Shown piece after piece: positions 1 to 8,214 of a DNA stretch of 64,000 nt. The DNA is from Carboxylicivirga sp. (GTDB taxonomy: Bacteria > Bacteroidota > Bacteroidia > Bacteroidales > Marinilabiliaceae). The DNA lies in NCBI GenBank assembly GCA_025210475.1, contig JAOARW010000105.1, positions 1 to 64,000 of the forward strand, given 5' to 3'. Each line of letters begins with the position of its first letter. Position 1 is the first letter of the stretch. The notes beneath the pieces were generated by a model that was not told the DNA's origin, searched no databases, and saw nothing but the letters and a program-made list of their open reading frames with translations. Made by a program: the position numbers and the translations under genes.

Positions 1-63
1 AAATGGTTCGAAGATTTAGGTTTGTATGATATGTCGAATAATTACGCTCTGTTGCAAAATTAA
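1..63 (+). CDS. Group II intron reverse transcriptase/maturase, C-terminal fragment
   Basis: The open frame from the first base gives 20 residues (beginning KWFEDLGLYD) and then TAA at 61-63. A Trp-Phe-Glu/aromatic tail of this kind is usual at the end of LtrA-type maturases. The intron RNA domain V follows seven bases after the stop, which is where the maturase ORF of a bacterial group II intron ends. The rest of the protein lies outside the window, so the identification rests mainly on the RNA structure next door. Confidence 0.6.
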   Translation, partial: KWFEDLGLYDMSNNYALLQN

Positions 64-137
64 CTTGAAACCGCCGTGTACGAGAGTACGCACGGTGGTG
101 TGAGAGGGCGGGGGAGCAATCCCCCTACCTACTCGAT
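1..137 (+). mobile_element. 3' end of a group II intron (domains V and VI)
   Basis: Domain V is visible at 70-99: a 9-bp stem (ACCGCCGTG with CACGGTGGT), a two-base CG bulge, a 3-bp upper stem and a GAGA tetraloop at 82-85. Domain VI follows, with a GGGGG/CCCCC stem at 110-114 and 121-125 and a likely branch-point A near 127. The element ends in CTACTCGAT at 137, the usual group II 3' splice-site form (ending AY). The 5' part of the intron and most of its maturase lie upstream of the window. Confidence 0.85.
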
Positions 138-236
138 TGTGAGCAAATAAGTAATGTGGTACTTAAAGTGACAGAAGGATTAAATGCACATCTATTTGTA
201 TCAGAGTTTGTCTTGGTATCGATTAATGCAAATTAA
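138..236 (+). other. Possible 3' exon of the gene interrupted by the intron
   Basis: Starting exactly at the base after the intron's 3' end, one frame stays open for 32 codons (beginning CEQISNVVLK) and stops with TAA at 234-236. This could be the tail of a gene split by the intron, but 32 codons can be open by chance and I do not recognise the peptide. From 237 to 293 I see only the upstream region of the chemoreceptor gene. Confidence 0.3.
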
Positions 237-293
237 TTGCGATAAGATGATGTGTCAGAATGTAGGAACGTAAAATATTAAGGGGAAAAGGAT

Positions 294-1400
294 ATGAGTG
301 ATTTAATGATCGAAATGATAAAAACAACAGTAACAATTCCTTTAGCTGTGTTGATATTACGATTGATTTTTAAGAAATCAATTATGTTTAAATTTAGTAT
401 GATCACAGTTTCGTTTACCATTTTTGTGGTCTTTATGAAAGCGATCGAATTTCATGTGGGGTCATTTTGGAATTATATTGTTACGCCATTCAATGTTCTG
501 GTTGGTATAGCCGTATTTGTTTATATCAACCGAATGCTTCGAAAGCCACTTGAAAAGGCCATTAAAGAGTTGGGACATCTTTCAGAAGGTAATCTTGACC
601 TTAATGTAGACGAGGTGGAATCGGAGGATGAGCTGGGACAACTACATAATTCTTTGGCGAAATTATCGGATAAATTACGAGAGGTGCTACAGAATATAAA
701 TAATGGTGCCAATGTTGTGTTACAGGCAAGCCTAAAACTAAATGCATCAGCTGAAGAATTATCTTCTGGTTCGGCCGAGCAGGCGTCTTCGCTGGAGGAA
801 GTATCTACCACAATTGAGGAAATAGCAGGCAATGTGGCAAGCAATACTAATAATGCCAAAGAAACATCTGCTATAGCTGCTCATTCGTCCGTTAGCATAA
901 GTAATGTATCGGATGTATCAGATAAGAGTAAGCAAGCTGTTAATGATATTTCTGATAAGGTGTTGGTAATTAATGAAATTGCTACACAAACCAATATTCT
1001 GGCATTAAATGCGGCAGTTGAAGCTGCCCGGGCCGGAGAGATGGGAAGGGGCTTTGCTGTTGTTGCCAGTGAAGTTCGAAAATTAGCTGAAAATAGTAAA
1101 CGGGCTGCCGATGAAATTGTGATAATGGCGGATTCTACCCGTACACAAACCGAATTGGCTAATAGTTTGTTGGTTGAAATAAAGCCACAGATTGAAAAAA
1201 CATCAGGTTTAGTTGAAGAAATAGCCGTTGCCAGTTATGAGCAAAATAATGGAGTCGATCAGGTGAATGGAGCGATTCAACAATTAAACTCAAGCACCCA
1301 GCAAAATGCTGCTGTAGCCGAAGAATTGGCTTCCAATGCCGAGGAATTAACCGAGCAGGCTGAAAGCCTTAAGCAGTCAATTTCATTTTTCAACCTTTAG
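294..1400 (+). CDS. Methyl-accepting chemotaxis protein without a periplasmic sensor domain
   Basis: This is a 368-residue transducer. Hydrophobic segments lie at about residues 10-26, 36-53 and 60-78. A HAMP linker follows (about 78-130) and then a long helical signalling domain whose hairpin tip is the highly conserved NILALNAAVEAARAGE stretch with GFAVVASEVRKLAE (about residues 236-268). This part passes signals to CheA/CheW in the inner membrane. There is almost no extracytoplasmic region, so any stimulus must be sensed within the membrane, through HAMP, or by a partner. AAGGGGAAAAGG just before the ATG is a purine-rich ribosome site. No che genes are adjacent. The family is certain; the stimulus is unknown. 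Confidence 0.93.
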   Translation: MSDLMIEMIKTTVTIPLAVLILRLIFKKSIMFKFSMITVSFTIFVVFMKAIEFHVGSFWNYIVTPFNVLVGIAVFVYINRMLRKPLEKAIKELGHLSEGNLDLNVDEVESEDELGQLHNSLAKLSDKLREVLQNINNGANVVLQASLKLNASAEELSSGSAEQASSLEEVSTTIEEIAGNVASNTNNAKETSAIAAHSSVSISNVSDVSDKSKQAVNDISDKVLVINEIATQTNILALNAAVEAARAGEMGRGFAVVASEVRKLAENSKRAADEIVIMADSTRTQTELANSLLVEIKPQIEKTSGLVEEIAVASYEQNNGVDQVNGAIQQLNSSTQQNAAVAEELASNAEELTEQAESLKQSISFFNL

Positions 1401-1420
1401 GATTATAAAAAAAGGTGTTG

Positions 1421-1444
1421 AGTTGGCTATGGATATAGCCAACT
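1421..1444. terminator. Bidirectional terminator hairpin between the MCP gene and rsmD
   Basis: AGTTGGCTAT and ATAGCCAACT form a perfect 10-bp stem around a GGAT loop. The A-rich left flank and the T-rich right flank suit termination in both directions, as expected between two converging genes. Confidence 0.75.
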
Positions 1445-1446
1445 TG

Positions 1447-1998
1447 TTATTTCTTTTCGGCGACTAATGAGAAAAAAGAGAAATGCACTTTACCATATTT
1501 CTTTACCTCATTGAAGTTAGGATGAGATTCGAAATTCTTTTTGTCAGAGTGTTCAAGAATGAATATGCCATCGGTCTTCAACAAACTATTTTCGAAAAAA
1601 CGATCAGGGATGCTTTCAAAGTCCTTGAGGTCAAATGGTGGATCAGCAAATATCAAATCGTATTTTAAATCACATTTTTGCAGGTACTTGAATACATCGG
1701 CTTTAATTACCCGAATATCTTCTGCCAAATCAAACTCCTTCAGCATTGTTTTGATAAAGCTAAAGTGTTTGTAGTTAAGCTCTACTGTAGTAATGTCTGT
1801 GCATCCTCTGGAAGCAAATTCATAAGAAATGCTGCCAGTGCCACCAAATAAGTCTAAAACTTGCAAATCCTCAAAATCAACTCGATTGTTCAGAACGTTA
1901 AAGAGGCTTTCGCGTGCAATATCAGTTGTTGGACGAGCCGAAAAGCTTTTAGGTGGCGAAAAGCGTCGGCCCTTAAGTTTACCACTAATTATACGCAT
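1447..1998 (-). CDS. rsmD: 16S rRNA (guanine(966)-N(2))-methyltransferase
   Basis: This 183-residue protein has the normal RsmD length. It shows the N-terminal MRIISGKLKGR motif, the SAM-binding motif VLDLFGGTGS (about residues 47-56) and the catalytic N6/N2-methylase motif DPPF (about residue 119). The enzyme methylates G966 of 16S rRNA during small-subunit assembly. Its start overlaps the end of the upstream DUF3822 gene by 10 bases, so the two are translationally coupled. It is the last gene of a three-gene reverse-strand operon. Confidence 0.95.
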   Translation of the reverse strand: MRIISGKLKGRRFSPPKSFSARPTTDIARESLFNVLNNRVDFEDLQVLDLFGGTGSISYEFASRGCTDITTVELNYKHFSFIKTMLKEFDLAEDIRVIKADVFKYLQKCDLKYDLIFADPPFDLKDFESIPDRFFENSLLKTDGIFILEHSDKKNFESHPNFNEVKKYGKVHFSFFSLVAEKK

Positions 1999-2843
1999 AT
2001 GGCCAGATTAAACAGGTTATGAAACGTTAGTTTGTCACTTTCTTTTATTCGCATATGATTGCTAAACTTAAAGTGTGTTGTTGGCGAAGTTACTTTAGTT
2101 TGCCTCAGGTAATTCTTCAGTTCTCTGAAAAGCGGACTTTGTTTGTCATGAATTCCATGCATCAACACCTTTGTTTTATCCGCCTCTAGTTTAAGTTGTT
2201 CAAATGTAAAAAGAACAAAATAAAGAAAGTCGTTTATGTTACTATAGGCATAAGAGTTACATAACAACATCTTTCGATCTTTAATAACTAACAGGTCGAA
2301 GAATTTATCATGAACACCAATGTGCATAATGGTTTCACGCTTCTTTTGCTGACTGTCAATCAGGCACGTTTCAACAAATGGAGAATAGTGTTGGTAAAAT
2401 TCAACGCTCTCAAACTGAGTTTTAACCAAATGGTACATAAAATGCGGAATTTCAAATAAATTCCAGGCATCAGCCATCTTTATTTTCTGTGCATCAATCT
2501 CAACATTCTCTTCGTTTCTCGAATGATTAAGATGATACAAATTCTCTTGACGAGTTGCATCATACAAGGCAGTTGGCACTAATGTAGCTTTAGGCGATTC
2601 GTAAAGAAAAAAAACCTTTTTGTATGGAAGCTGTAATAGTTCCTCTTTAAGCAGTACCTCCTGTGTTTTGATATTGTCTGCACTATGATCCTCAAATGGA
2701 ATATTGGCAAAGGCAATGTAAGTATTTGTAACAGGGTCAAGCACACAAAAAGAAAGTCCACCCGAAGAAGATCGGATGGACAAAAAATATGATGTTGTAA
2801 TACTTGCGTCAAACGCCTGATCAACAACGTATGTCTTGGTCAT
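1989..2843 (-). CDS. DUF3822 family protein
   Basis: This 284-residue soluble protein matches the Bacteroidota-restricted DUF3822 family, which is often found directly upstream of rsmD as here. Its overall shape (two repeated mixed alpha/beta halves, with TKVLMHGIHD near the C-terminus) recalls actin-like ATPase-fold proteins of the PilM/FtsA type. That resemblance is my inference and I see no certain nucleotide-binding motif. It ends inside the start of rsmD and begins 4 bases after the membrane protein gene, so all three are probably co-transcribed. Function is unknown. Confidence 0.8.
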   Translation of the reverse strand: MTKTYVVDQAFDASITTSYFLSIRSSSGGLSFCVLDPVTNTYIAFANIPFEDHSADNIKTQEVLLKEELLQLPYKKVFFLYESPKATLVPTALYDATRQENLYHLNHSRNEENVEIDAQKIKMADAWNLFEIPHFMYHLVKTQFESVEFYQHYSPFVETCLIDSQQKKRETIMHIGVHDKFFDLLVIKDRKMLLCNSYAYSNINDFLYFVLFTFEQLKLEADKTKVLMHGIHDKQSPLFRELKNYLRQTKVTSPTTHFKFSNHMRIKESDKLTFHNLFNLAICV

Positions 2844-2847
2844 AAAA

Positions 2848-3480
2848 TTATTCCCAGTTACCAGCGTTATTATTAGCAGCTTCTAACGAACCAACTTTTA
2901 AACCTGGGTATCTTTCAAGCTTTTCTGTTTTGTCGTTCAGGTTAATGATTTCCTGAAGTTCTAAACCAGCAAGGTAAATGTTGTTATGTACCTTTGCTTC
3001 AAATACCTGTACCTTAACACCAGATCCTGTTACAACAATGCCAGCACCCATTTCGTAAGTTTTTCCATCTTCAACAAATGGAATGAACTTTAACGAGTCA
3101 ACCGGATACCCAGCTGGGAATAAAGAATCCTTTACACTCACACGAATGGTATCACGACTAATGATTCCAAGTGCCAATGCTTTAATTTCTGTCATACCTT
3201 CTGCTCGCATGCTATCAGTTATAGCTCCTTCTTTTTTAACCAATGGAAGCGAGTCGTTCAGGATGAAGTTAATCAATGTATCATAGCTTCCTGTATACTT
3301 ATCATAAACAGACTTATAAGCTACCTGCGCGTCTCTGGTATAAATCAATCTTTCAACATTAGCATTTTTCCTTAACTTGTGCTGCTCCTGAAAGCGAATT
3401 GGTTTTTGAATACTTTCAACACAAAAGTAACCTAGCGCGATAATTGCAATAGTAAGAACAATCTGAATAACTGTTTTCAT
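2848..3480 (-). CDS. Conserved hypothetical protein with an N-terminal membrane anchor
   Basis: This 210-residue protein has one N-terminal hydrophobic helix (residues 4-21) without a lipobox, so it is probably anchored in the inner membrane and faces the periplasm. A charged, coiled segment follows (residues 27-60) and then a compact beta-rich domain. I do not recognise a named domain. It is the first gene of the DUF3822-rsmD operon, and a TAAATTTG promoter-like element lies 33 bases upstream. A homologue of this kind often accompanies DUF3822 in Bacteroidota, as far as I recall. Function cannot be inferred. Confidence 0.75.
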   Translation of the reverse strand: MKTVIQIVLTIAIIALGYFCVESIQKPIRFQEQHKLRKNANVERLIYTRDAQVAYKSVYDKYTGSYDTLINFILNDSLPLVKKEGAITDSMRAEGMTEIKALALGIISRDTIRVSVKDSLFPAGYPVDSLKFIPFVEDGKTYEMGAGIVVTGSGVKVQVFEAKVHNNIYLAGLELQEIINLNDKTEKLERYPGLKVGSLEAANNNAGNWE

Positions 3481-3512
3481 TATCTCCGGATTTTTGTTTT
3501 AGTTTGAAGTCA

Positions 3513-3520
3513 CAAATTTA
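3513..3520 (-). promoter_or_regulatory. Bacteroidota-type -7 element for the 3480-1447 operon
   Basis: On the reverse strand this reads TAAATTTG, a full match to the Bacteroidota -7 consensus TAnnTTTG, 33 bases before the ATG at 3480. I see no clear -33 TTG at the right distance. Confidence 0.4.
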
Positions 3521-3569
3521 AAAAAAAAATCATATTACGGTTTTTAAATAGGCTATATCTACATTAAAA

Positions 3570-4994
3570 ATGCTAAATAATCATATTTCAGGCTTAATTC
3601 GCGATAAATTTAGCTTCGAACCAACCGAATCGCAGAGCCGATTAATTGAGGGACTCGGAGATTTCATTATGCAAGAGCAATCTCCTTCAGTTTGTTTGGT
3701 TAAAGGCTATGCCGGTACTGGAAAAACTTCGTTAATGAAGGCTTTTACAGATGTTTTGGATGAATTAAAGGTGCCGTGTCAATTAATGGCTCCAACCGGA
3801 CGAGCGGCGAAAGTTTTAAGCAGCTATACGCATAAGTCGGCATATACCATTCATAAAATGATCTACCGTCGTCAATCTTCAGCCGACGACTTTGGTTCTT
3901 TCAACTTGAATTATAACAAATCCCGCGATGCCATTTTTATTGTTGATGAAGCATCGATGATATCAAATAGTAGCATGGAGTATACCATGTTTGGTAGCGG
4001 ACGTTTACTGGAAGATTTACTGAACTTTGTTTTTAGTAACGAGCGATGCAAGCTGGTTATAATTGGTGATGTGGCGCAGTTGCCACCGGTTGGATTTGAA
4101 GAAAGTCCGGCTCTTGATAAGCTATACCTGGAAAGTTTGGGCATGCAGGTTCAGGACTTTTTTTTAAGTGAAGTGGTACGTCAGGAGGAGGATAGTGGTA
4201 TACTATATAATGCTACCAAATTGCGTTTTATGCTGGACGAGGGACTTTTTGAACCAACATTTCCGGCTTTAGAAACAAAAGGTTATCATGACTTTAAACG
4301 AATAACAGGCGAAGAGCTTATTGATGAATTAAATTGGTGCTACGAGAATTATGGGCTCGATGAAACTTTGGTGGTTTGTCGTTCCAATAAAAGGGCAAAC
4401 CTGTTCAATAAAGGTGTTCGGGGCAGTATCCTTTATTGCGAAGAGGAACTGACAGTAACGGATCATTTATTAATAATGAAGAATAATTACCATTGGCTTA
4501 AGGATAATAAGGAAGCTGATTTTATTGCCAATGGTGATATTGCCGAAATAATTCGGATTAATGGATATGAAGAACTATACGATCGACGCTTTGCGAATGT
4601 AACTTTACGTTTAACCGATTACGAGCATTTGGAAATTGATGTTAAGGTCGTTTTGGATGCTTTGCATACCGATACGGCTGGTTTTTCAAAAGAAGAACAG
4701 GAAGCTTTCTTTTATAATGTGATGGAAGACTATGAGAGTGAAAAATCGCAGCGAAAAAAATATGAAAAAGTAAAAGAAAATCCATATTACAATGCATTGC
4801 AGGTAAAATATGCCTATGCAATGACTTGCCATAAATCACAAGGGGGGCAGTGGAAAGCTATATTTATTGATCAGGGATATATTCCGGAAGAACAAATGGG
4901 CAATGCTTATTTTCGATGGCTATATACTGCTATTACACGTGCCACTGAACGAGTATACCTGGTGAATTTTAAAGATGAATTTTTTGAGGATTAG
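3570..4994 (+). CDS. RecD-like superfamily 1 DNA helicase (UvrD C-terminal type)
   Basis: This 474-residue SF1B-type helicase has Walker A GYAGTGKTS at about residues 47-55, Walker B DEAS at about 126-129, motif III GDVAQLPPVG at about 167-176, and the C-terminal helicase motif TCHKSQGGQW at about 423-432 with a YTAITRA motif VI. It lacks the long N-terminal domain of RecD2, so it is a compact helicase of the kind common in Bacteroidota. It probably unwinds DNA during repair or recombination. It is a single-gene unit divergent from the preceding operon. Confidence 0.88.
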   Translation: MLNNHISGLIRDKFSFEPTESQSRLIEGLGDFIMQEQSPSVCLVKGYAGTGKTSLMKAFTDVLDELKVPCQLMAPTGRAAKVLSSYTHKSAYTIHKMIYRRQSSADDFGSFNLNYNKSRDAIFIVDEASMISNSSMEYTMFGSGRLLEDLLNFVFSNERCKLVIIGDVAQLPPVGFEESPALDKLYLESLGMQVQDFFLSEVVRQEEDSGILYNATKLRFMLDEGLFEPTFPALETKGYHDFKRITGEELIDELNWCYENYGLDETLVVCRSNKRANLFNKGVRGSILYCEEELTVTDHLLIMKNNYHWLKDNKEADFIANGDIAEIIRINGYEELYDRRFANVTLRLTDYEHLEIDVKVVLDALHTDTAGFSKEEQEAFFYNVMEDYESEKSQRKKYEKVKENPYYNALQVKYAYAMTCHKSQGGQWKAIFIDQGYIPEEQMGNAYFRWLYTAITRATERVYLVNFKDEFFED

Positions 4995-5262
4995 AGGGGT
5001 TTCTTTATAATTTTACAATTCTTATCGTAAGATTTTATTTTGTAAAAGTTGTTGATTATGATAGGCTTTAGCTTGGAAGTGTGAATTTGTTAACATTTTT
5101 TATCCACTTAAAGTGTAACAAAAATATTTCTAGATAGTATATTTCGACGGGAAAATAGAATCGGAATCTTTACATAATTATTAGTTCTTAATGCAATTGT
5201 CTCATATTTAAATTGAGTTAATGTATTGAGAGCAAGGAATGCTTATATAAGGGCAATAATGA
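4995..5262. other. Intergenic stretch without recognised gene
   Basis: This AT-rich spacer lies between the helicase and the small zinc-knuckle gene. I see no strong hairpin, repeat or ORF in it. It probably carries the promoter of the downstream gene, but no good TAnnTTTG element stands out. Confidence 0.5.
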
Positions 5263-5502
5263 ATGGCAGTTATGTCGAATAAAAAATCGGGAAAAAAGAA
5301 ATTAGTCAGAGGCTTATTATCCAAAGCATTAAGGTGTAAGCTTAATCATAGCTTATTAATGGGCTATCCAATTATAGAGTCAGATCGTGATAAGGATTTA
5401 TCACTTTACGAATGCTCTTATTGTGGTCGTACCTGGAAAGGTAAATTTAAAGAGAAATATAAAGAAAGGGGATCTCCTTTCTATCGGTTTTTAAGAGGTT
5501 AA
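5263..5502 (+). CDS. Small hypothetical protein with a C...H/CxxC zinc-knuckle pattern
   Basis: This 79-residue basic protein starts with a lysine-rich segment (KKSGKKKLVR) followed by RCKLNHS, then YECSYCGRTWKG, and ends in a charged tail. The arrangement Cys-x3-His ... Cys-x2-Cys-Gly-Arg-x-Trp resembles small DUF1660-like or treble-clef zinc proteins sometimes found in phages and mobile islands. The named family is only a guess. A second ATG at 5272 is an equally good start. It has its own upstream spacer and a strong terminator behind it. Confidence 0.55.
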   Translation: MAVMSNKKSGKKKLVRGLLSKALRCKLNHSLLMGYPIIESDRDKDLSLYECSYCGRTWKGKFKEKYKERGSPFYRFLRG

Positions 5503-5513
5503 ATATTTTATAT

Positions 5514-5550
5514 AAAAGAAAAGCGGAGCTATCAACTCCGCTTTTCTTTT
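5514..5550. terminator. Strong bidirectional terminator
   Basis: A perfect 15-bp stem (5514-5528 with 5536-5550, core AGCGGAG/CTCCGCT) encloses a 7-base loop. The A-rich left arm and T-rich right arm allow termination on both strands. It separates the converging small zinc-knuckle gene and the phosphohexomutase gene. Confidence 0.9.
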
Positions 5551-5562
5551 ATGTTAGTCATT

Positions 5563-7311
5563 TTATATTCCTAAATCCTTTGCAATCTTATCGATAATTG
5601 CATCTGCTTTATCGTTGGCAGGATAGAACTCATCTTTCGAATTCATTGGCACTTTAACTTCCATGTAGAACTTAATTTTAGGTTCAGTTCCCGATGGACG
5701 TACCGAAACTTTGTGACCATTCTCAGTGAAGAATTGTAAAACATTAGAAGTCGCCGGCAAATCGATGGCTTCATGTTTATCTTCAAGTATGTGATGGGCA
5801 TCAAGTTTAGAATAATCCTTAATAATACTTACTTTATCGCCGGCGAGTGTTTGAGGAGGTGTGTTTCTGAAATTAACCATTAATTGTTTAATTTCATCAG
5901 CACCTGTTTTTCCTTCGCGAACAATGTAAATCATTTTTTCTTTAGAAAAGCCATACTCCATGTAAATGTCCTGCAGAACATCAAACAACGTTTTACCATT
6001 GTCTTTGGCCCAAGCTGCTATTTCGGCGGTAATGGTAATGGCTGCAACAGCATCCTTGTCACGCACGTAATCACCAGGTAAGAAACCGTATGATTCTTCG
6101 CCACCACAGATATATTTTTTCTTACCCTCTAACTCGCGAATGACTTTGGCAATCCATTTAAAACCTGTGTATACATCAAAGTATTCAATATCGTTTTTAA
6201 CCGCTATTTCCTTCATCAATTCTGAAGTAACAATGGTTTTTACGATAAACTCTTTACCTGTTAGCTTGCCAAGCTCTTTCCACTTTTTAAGCATGTACCA
6301 GGTTAAAAGTGTAGCAGTTTGGTTACCATTTACCAATATAAACTCACCTTTTTCGTTACGCACGGCAATGCCCAAACGATCACTATCCGGATCAGAAGCC
6401 ATAACAATATCGGCATTGGTTTCTTCCGCCTTATTCAAAGCCATCTCAAGCGCAGCTGGCTCTTCTGGGTTAGGAGAAACCACAGTTGGAAATTCGCCAC
6501 TAACCACATCTTGTTCTGGTACATTAATCACATTCTCAAAACCGCATTTGCGAAGCGCGGCCGGAATCATTTTAACACCAGTACCATGAATTGGTGAATA
6601 AACTATTTTCAGATCTTTGTTGCGATTAATTAAATCCTGATCCAGTACAAGGCTTTTTACCTGCTCCAGGTATTGATTATCCATATCTTTGCCAAGTACC
6701 TCTATTAGTTCCTTGTTACCTTCAAACTTAATATCGTCAATTGAAGCAATCTTATTTACTTCATCAATAACATTGGTGTCGTGAGGAGCAGTAAGTTGAG
6801 CACCATCATTCCAATAGGCTTTGTAACCATTGTAAGTTTTAGGGTTGTGCGATGCTGTGATGATTACTCCACTTTGACAACCTAATTGACGAATGGCATA
6901 TGAAATCTCAGGTGTTGGGCGTAGATCTTCAAAAAGATAAGCCTTAATTCCGTTGGCACTGAAGATATCGGCTACTACTTCTGAAAACAAACGACTGTTA
7001 TTGCGACAATCGTGACCGATTACTACACCAATTTGCTCAACATCGCTGAAGTTTTTTAGTAAATAGTTGGCTAAACCCTGAGTGGCTGCACCTACTGTAT
7101 AGATATTCATTCGGTTCGATCCGGCACCCATAATGCCTCTTAATCCACCTGTTCCGAATTCAAGATCTTTGTAGAATGAATCAATTAGTTCTGTTTTATC
7201 TTCATTTTCCATCATGGCTTTGATGGATTTTTTCGTCTCTGCATCGTAGTTGCCATCAAGCCAGTTCTGGGCTTTACCAACAACTTCTTTTAAAACATCC
7301 TGGTTTTGCAT
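5563..7311 (-). CDS. Alpha-D-phosphohexomutase (phosphoglucomutase/phosphomannomutase)
   Basis: This 582-residue enzyme has the four hallmark loops of the superfamily: the phosphoserine loop TASHNPKTYNGYK (about residues 144-156, active Ser in ASH), the metal loop DPDSDRLG (about 307-314), the sugar loop GGEESYGF (about 400-407) and the phosphate loop RPSGTEPK (about 538-545). Its length fits the larger PGM2/YbbT-like phospho-sugar mutases. It interconverts hexose-1- and hexose-6-phosphates and so feeds glucose-1-phosphate to the nucleotide-sugar genes upstream. It lies 33 bases after rfbD and is probably co-transcribed with it. Confidence 0.93.
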   Translation of the reverse strand: MQNQDVLKEVVGKAQNWLDGNYDAETKKSIKAMMENEDKTELIDSFYKDLEFGTGGLRGIMGAGSNRMNIYTVGAATQGLANYLLKNFSDVEQIGVVIGHDCRNNSRLFSEVVADIFSANGIKAYLFEDLRPTPEISYAIRQLGCQSGVIITASHNPKTYNGYKAYWNDGAQLTAPHDTNVIDEVNKIASIDDIKFEGNKELIEVLGKDMDNQYLEQVKSLVLDQDLINRNKDLKIVYSPIHGTGVKMIPAALRKCGFENVINVPEQDVVSGEFPTVVSPNPEEPAALEMALNKAEETNADIVMASDPDSDRLGIAVRNEKGEFILVNGNQTATLLTWYMLKKWKELGKLTGKEFIVKTIVTSELMKEIAVKNDIEYFDVYTGFKWIAKVIRELEGKKKYICGGEESYGFLPGDYVRDKDAVAAITITAEIAAWAKDNGKTLFDVLQDIYMEYGFSKEKMIYIVREGKTGADEIKQLMVNFRNTPPQTLAGDKVSIIKDYSKLDAHHILEDKHEAIDLPATSNVLQFFTENGHKVSVRPSGTEPKIKFYMEVKVPMNSKDEFYPANDKADAIIDKIAKDLGI

Positions 7312-7344
7312 TATTGTAAATATTTGTGGTGTGTTAGATATACA

Positions 7345-8214
7345 TTATTTAAGTTCTGCAAGACATTTTTTAAGGCTATCTAACCAGTACGGTATTTCGA
7401 TCTGGTATGCCTTCTTGATTTTGCTTTTGTTTAATACACTATAGTTAGGTCGGGGGGCTGGTGTAGGGTAATCTTTTGTTTCAATAGGTTTAACATTACA
7501 AATTAAACCCATTTCCCGGTGGATCGCAAGTGTAAAATCGTACCAGCTGGCAACTCCTTCGTTACTATAATGATATATGCCAGGTTTGAACAGGATCGTG
7601 TTGTTCATGTCGTGTTTAATAATTTGCAAAATAACCTCTGCCAGATCTCCGGCATAAGTTGGAGTACCTATTTGGTCGAAGATTACCCCTAAATCATCGC
7701 GTTCCTTTCCAAGGCGAATCATCGTTTTTACAAAATTATTACCATGCATCGAATACAGCCATGAAGTACGGATAATGACCGAATCTTCATTGTTGTTTAA
7801 AAGGCTGATTTCGCCCTCTAATTTGGTTTTTCCGTACATAGAAGTAGGAGCTGTGTTATCAGTCTCAATATAAGGTTGATGATTGGTTCCATCAAAAACA
7901 TAATCGGTGGAAACATGAATAACTTTAGCTTTAATCTGATTTGCAGATTGAGCAATGTTTTTTAAAGCCTCGGCATTAATCTTATGTGCCAATTCTTGTT
8001 CATCCTCAGCTTTGTCAACGGCCGTGTAGGCAGTGCAATTGATGATGTAAGAATAGTTTTTTTGCTTTATCGTTTCTGTAAGCTTTAAAGAGTCGGTAAC
8101 GTCAAGTGTTTTCAGGCTGGTAAAACTGAACTCGGCGTTCTTTAACTCACTATGTTTATTTTTGATCTCCAGACCTAGTTGTCCTTCAGATCCTATAACC
8201 AATATTTGTTTCAT
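7345..8214 (-). CDS. rfbD: dTDP-4-dehydrorhamnose reductase
   Basis: This 289-residue SDR enzyme has an N-terminal NAD(P) motif, GSEGQLG (residues 8-14), the catalytic Ser-Thr in HVSTDYVFDG (about 100-109) and the YGKTKLEGE catalytic Tyr-x3-Lys (about 127-135). It performs the last step of dTDP-L-rhamnose synthesis. Its ATG overlaps the rfbC stop codon (TAATG), so the two are translationally coupled. rfbA and rfbB are not in the window, so the first two steps must be encoded elsewhere. Confidence 0.95.
   Translation of the reverse strand: MKQILVIGSEGQLGLEIKNKHSELKNAEFSFTSLKTLDVTDSLKLTETIKQKNYSYIINCTAYTAVDKAEDEQELAHKINAEALKNIAQSANQIKAKVIHVSTDYVFDGTNHQPYIETDNTAPTSMYGKTKLEGEISLLNNNEDSVIIRTSWLYSMHGNNFVKTMIRLGKERDDLGVIFDQIGTPTYAGDLAEVILQIIKHDMNNTILFKPGIYHYSNEGVASWYDFTLAIHREMGLICNVKPIETKDYPTPAPRPNYSVLNKSKIKKAYQIEIPYWLDSLKKCLAELK

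Noticed and set aside
6140..6589. Long forward-strand open frame inside the phosphohexomutase gene
   Set aside because: It is antisense to a well-supported enzyme and has no recognisable domain.
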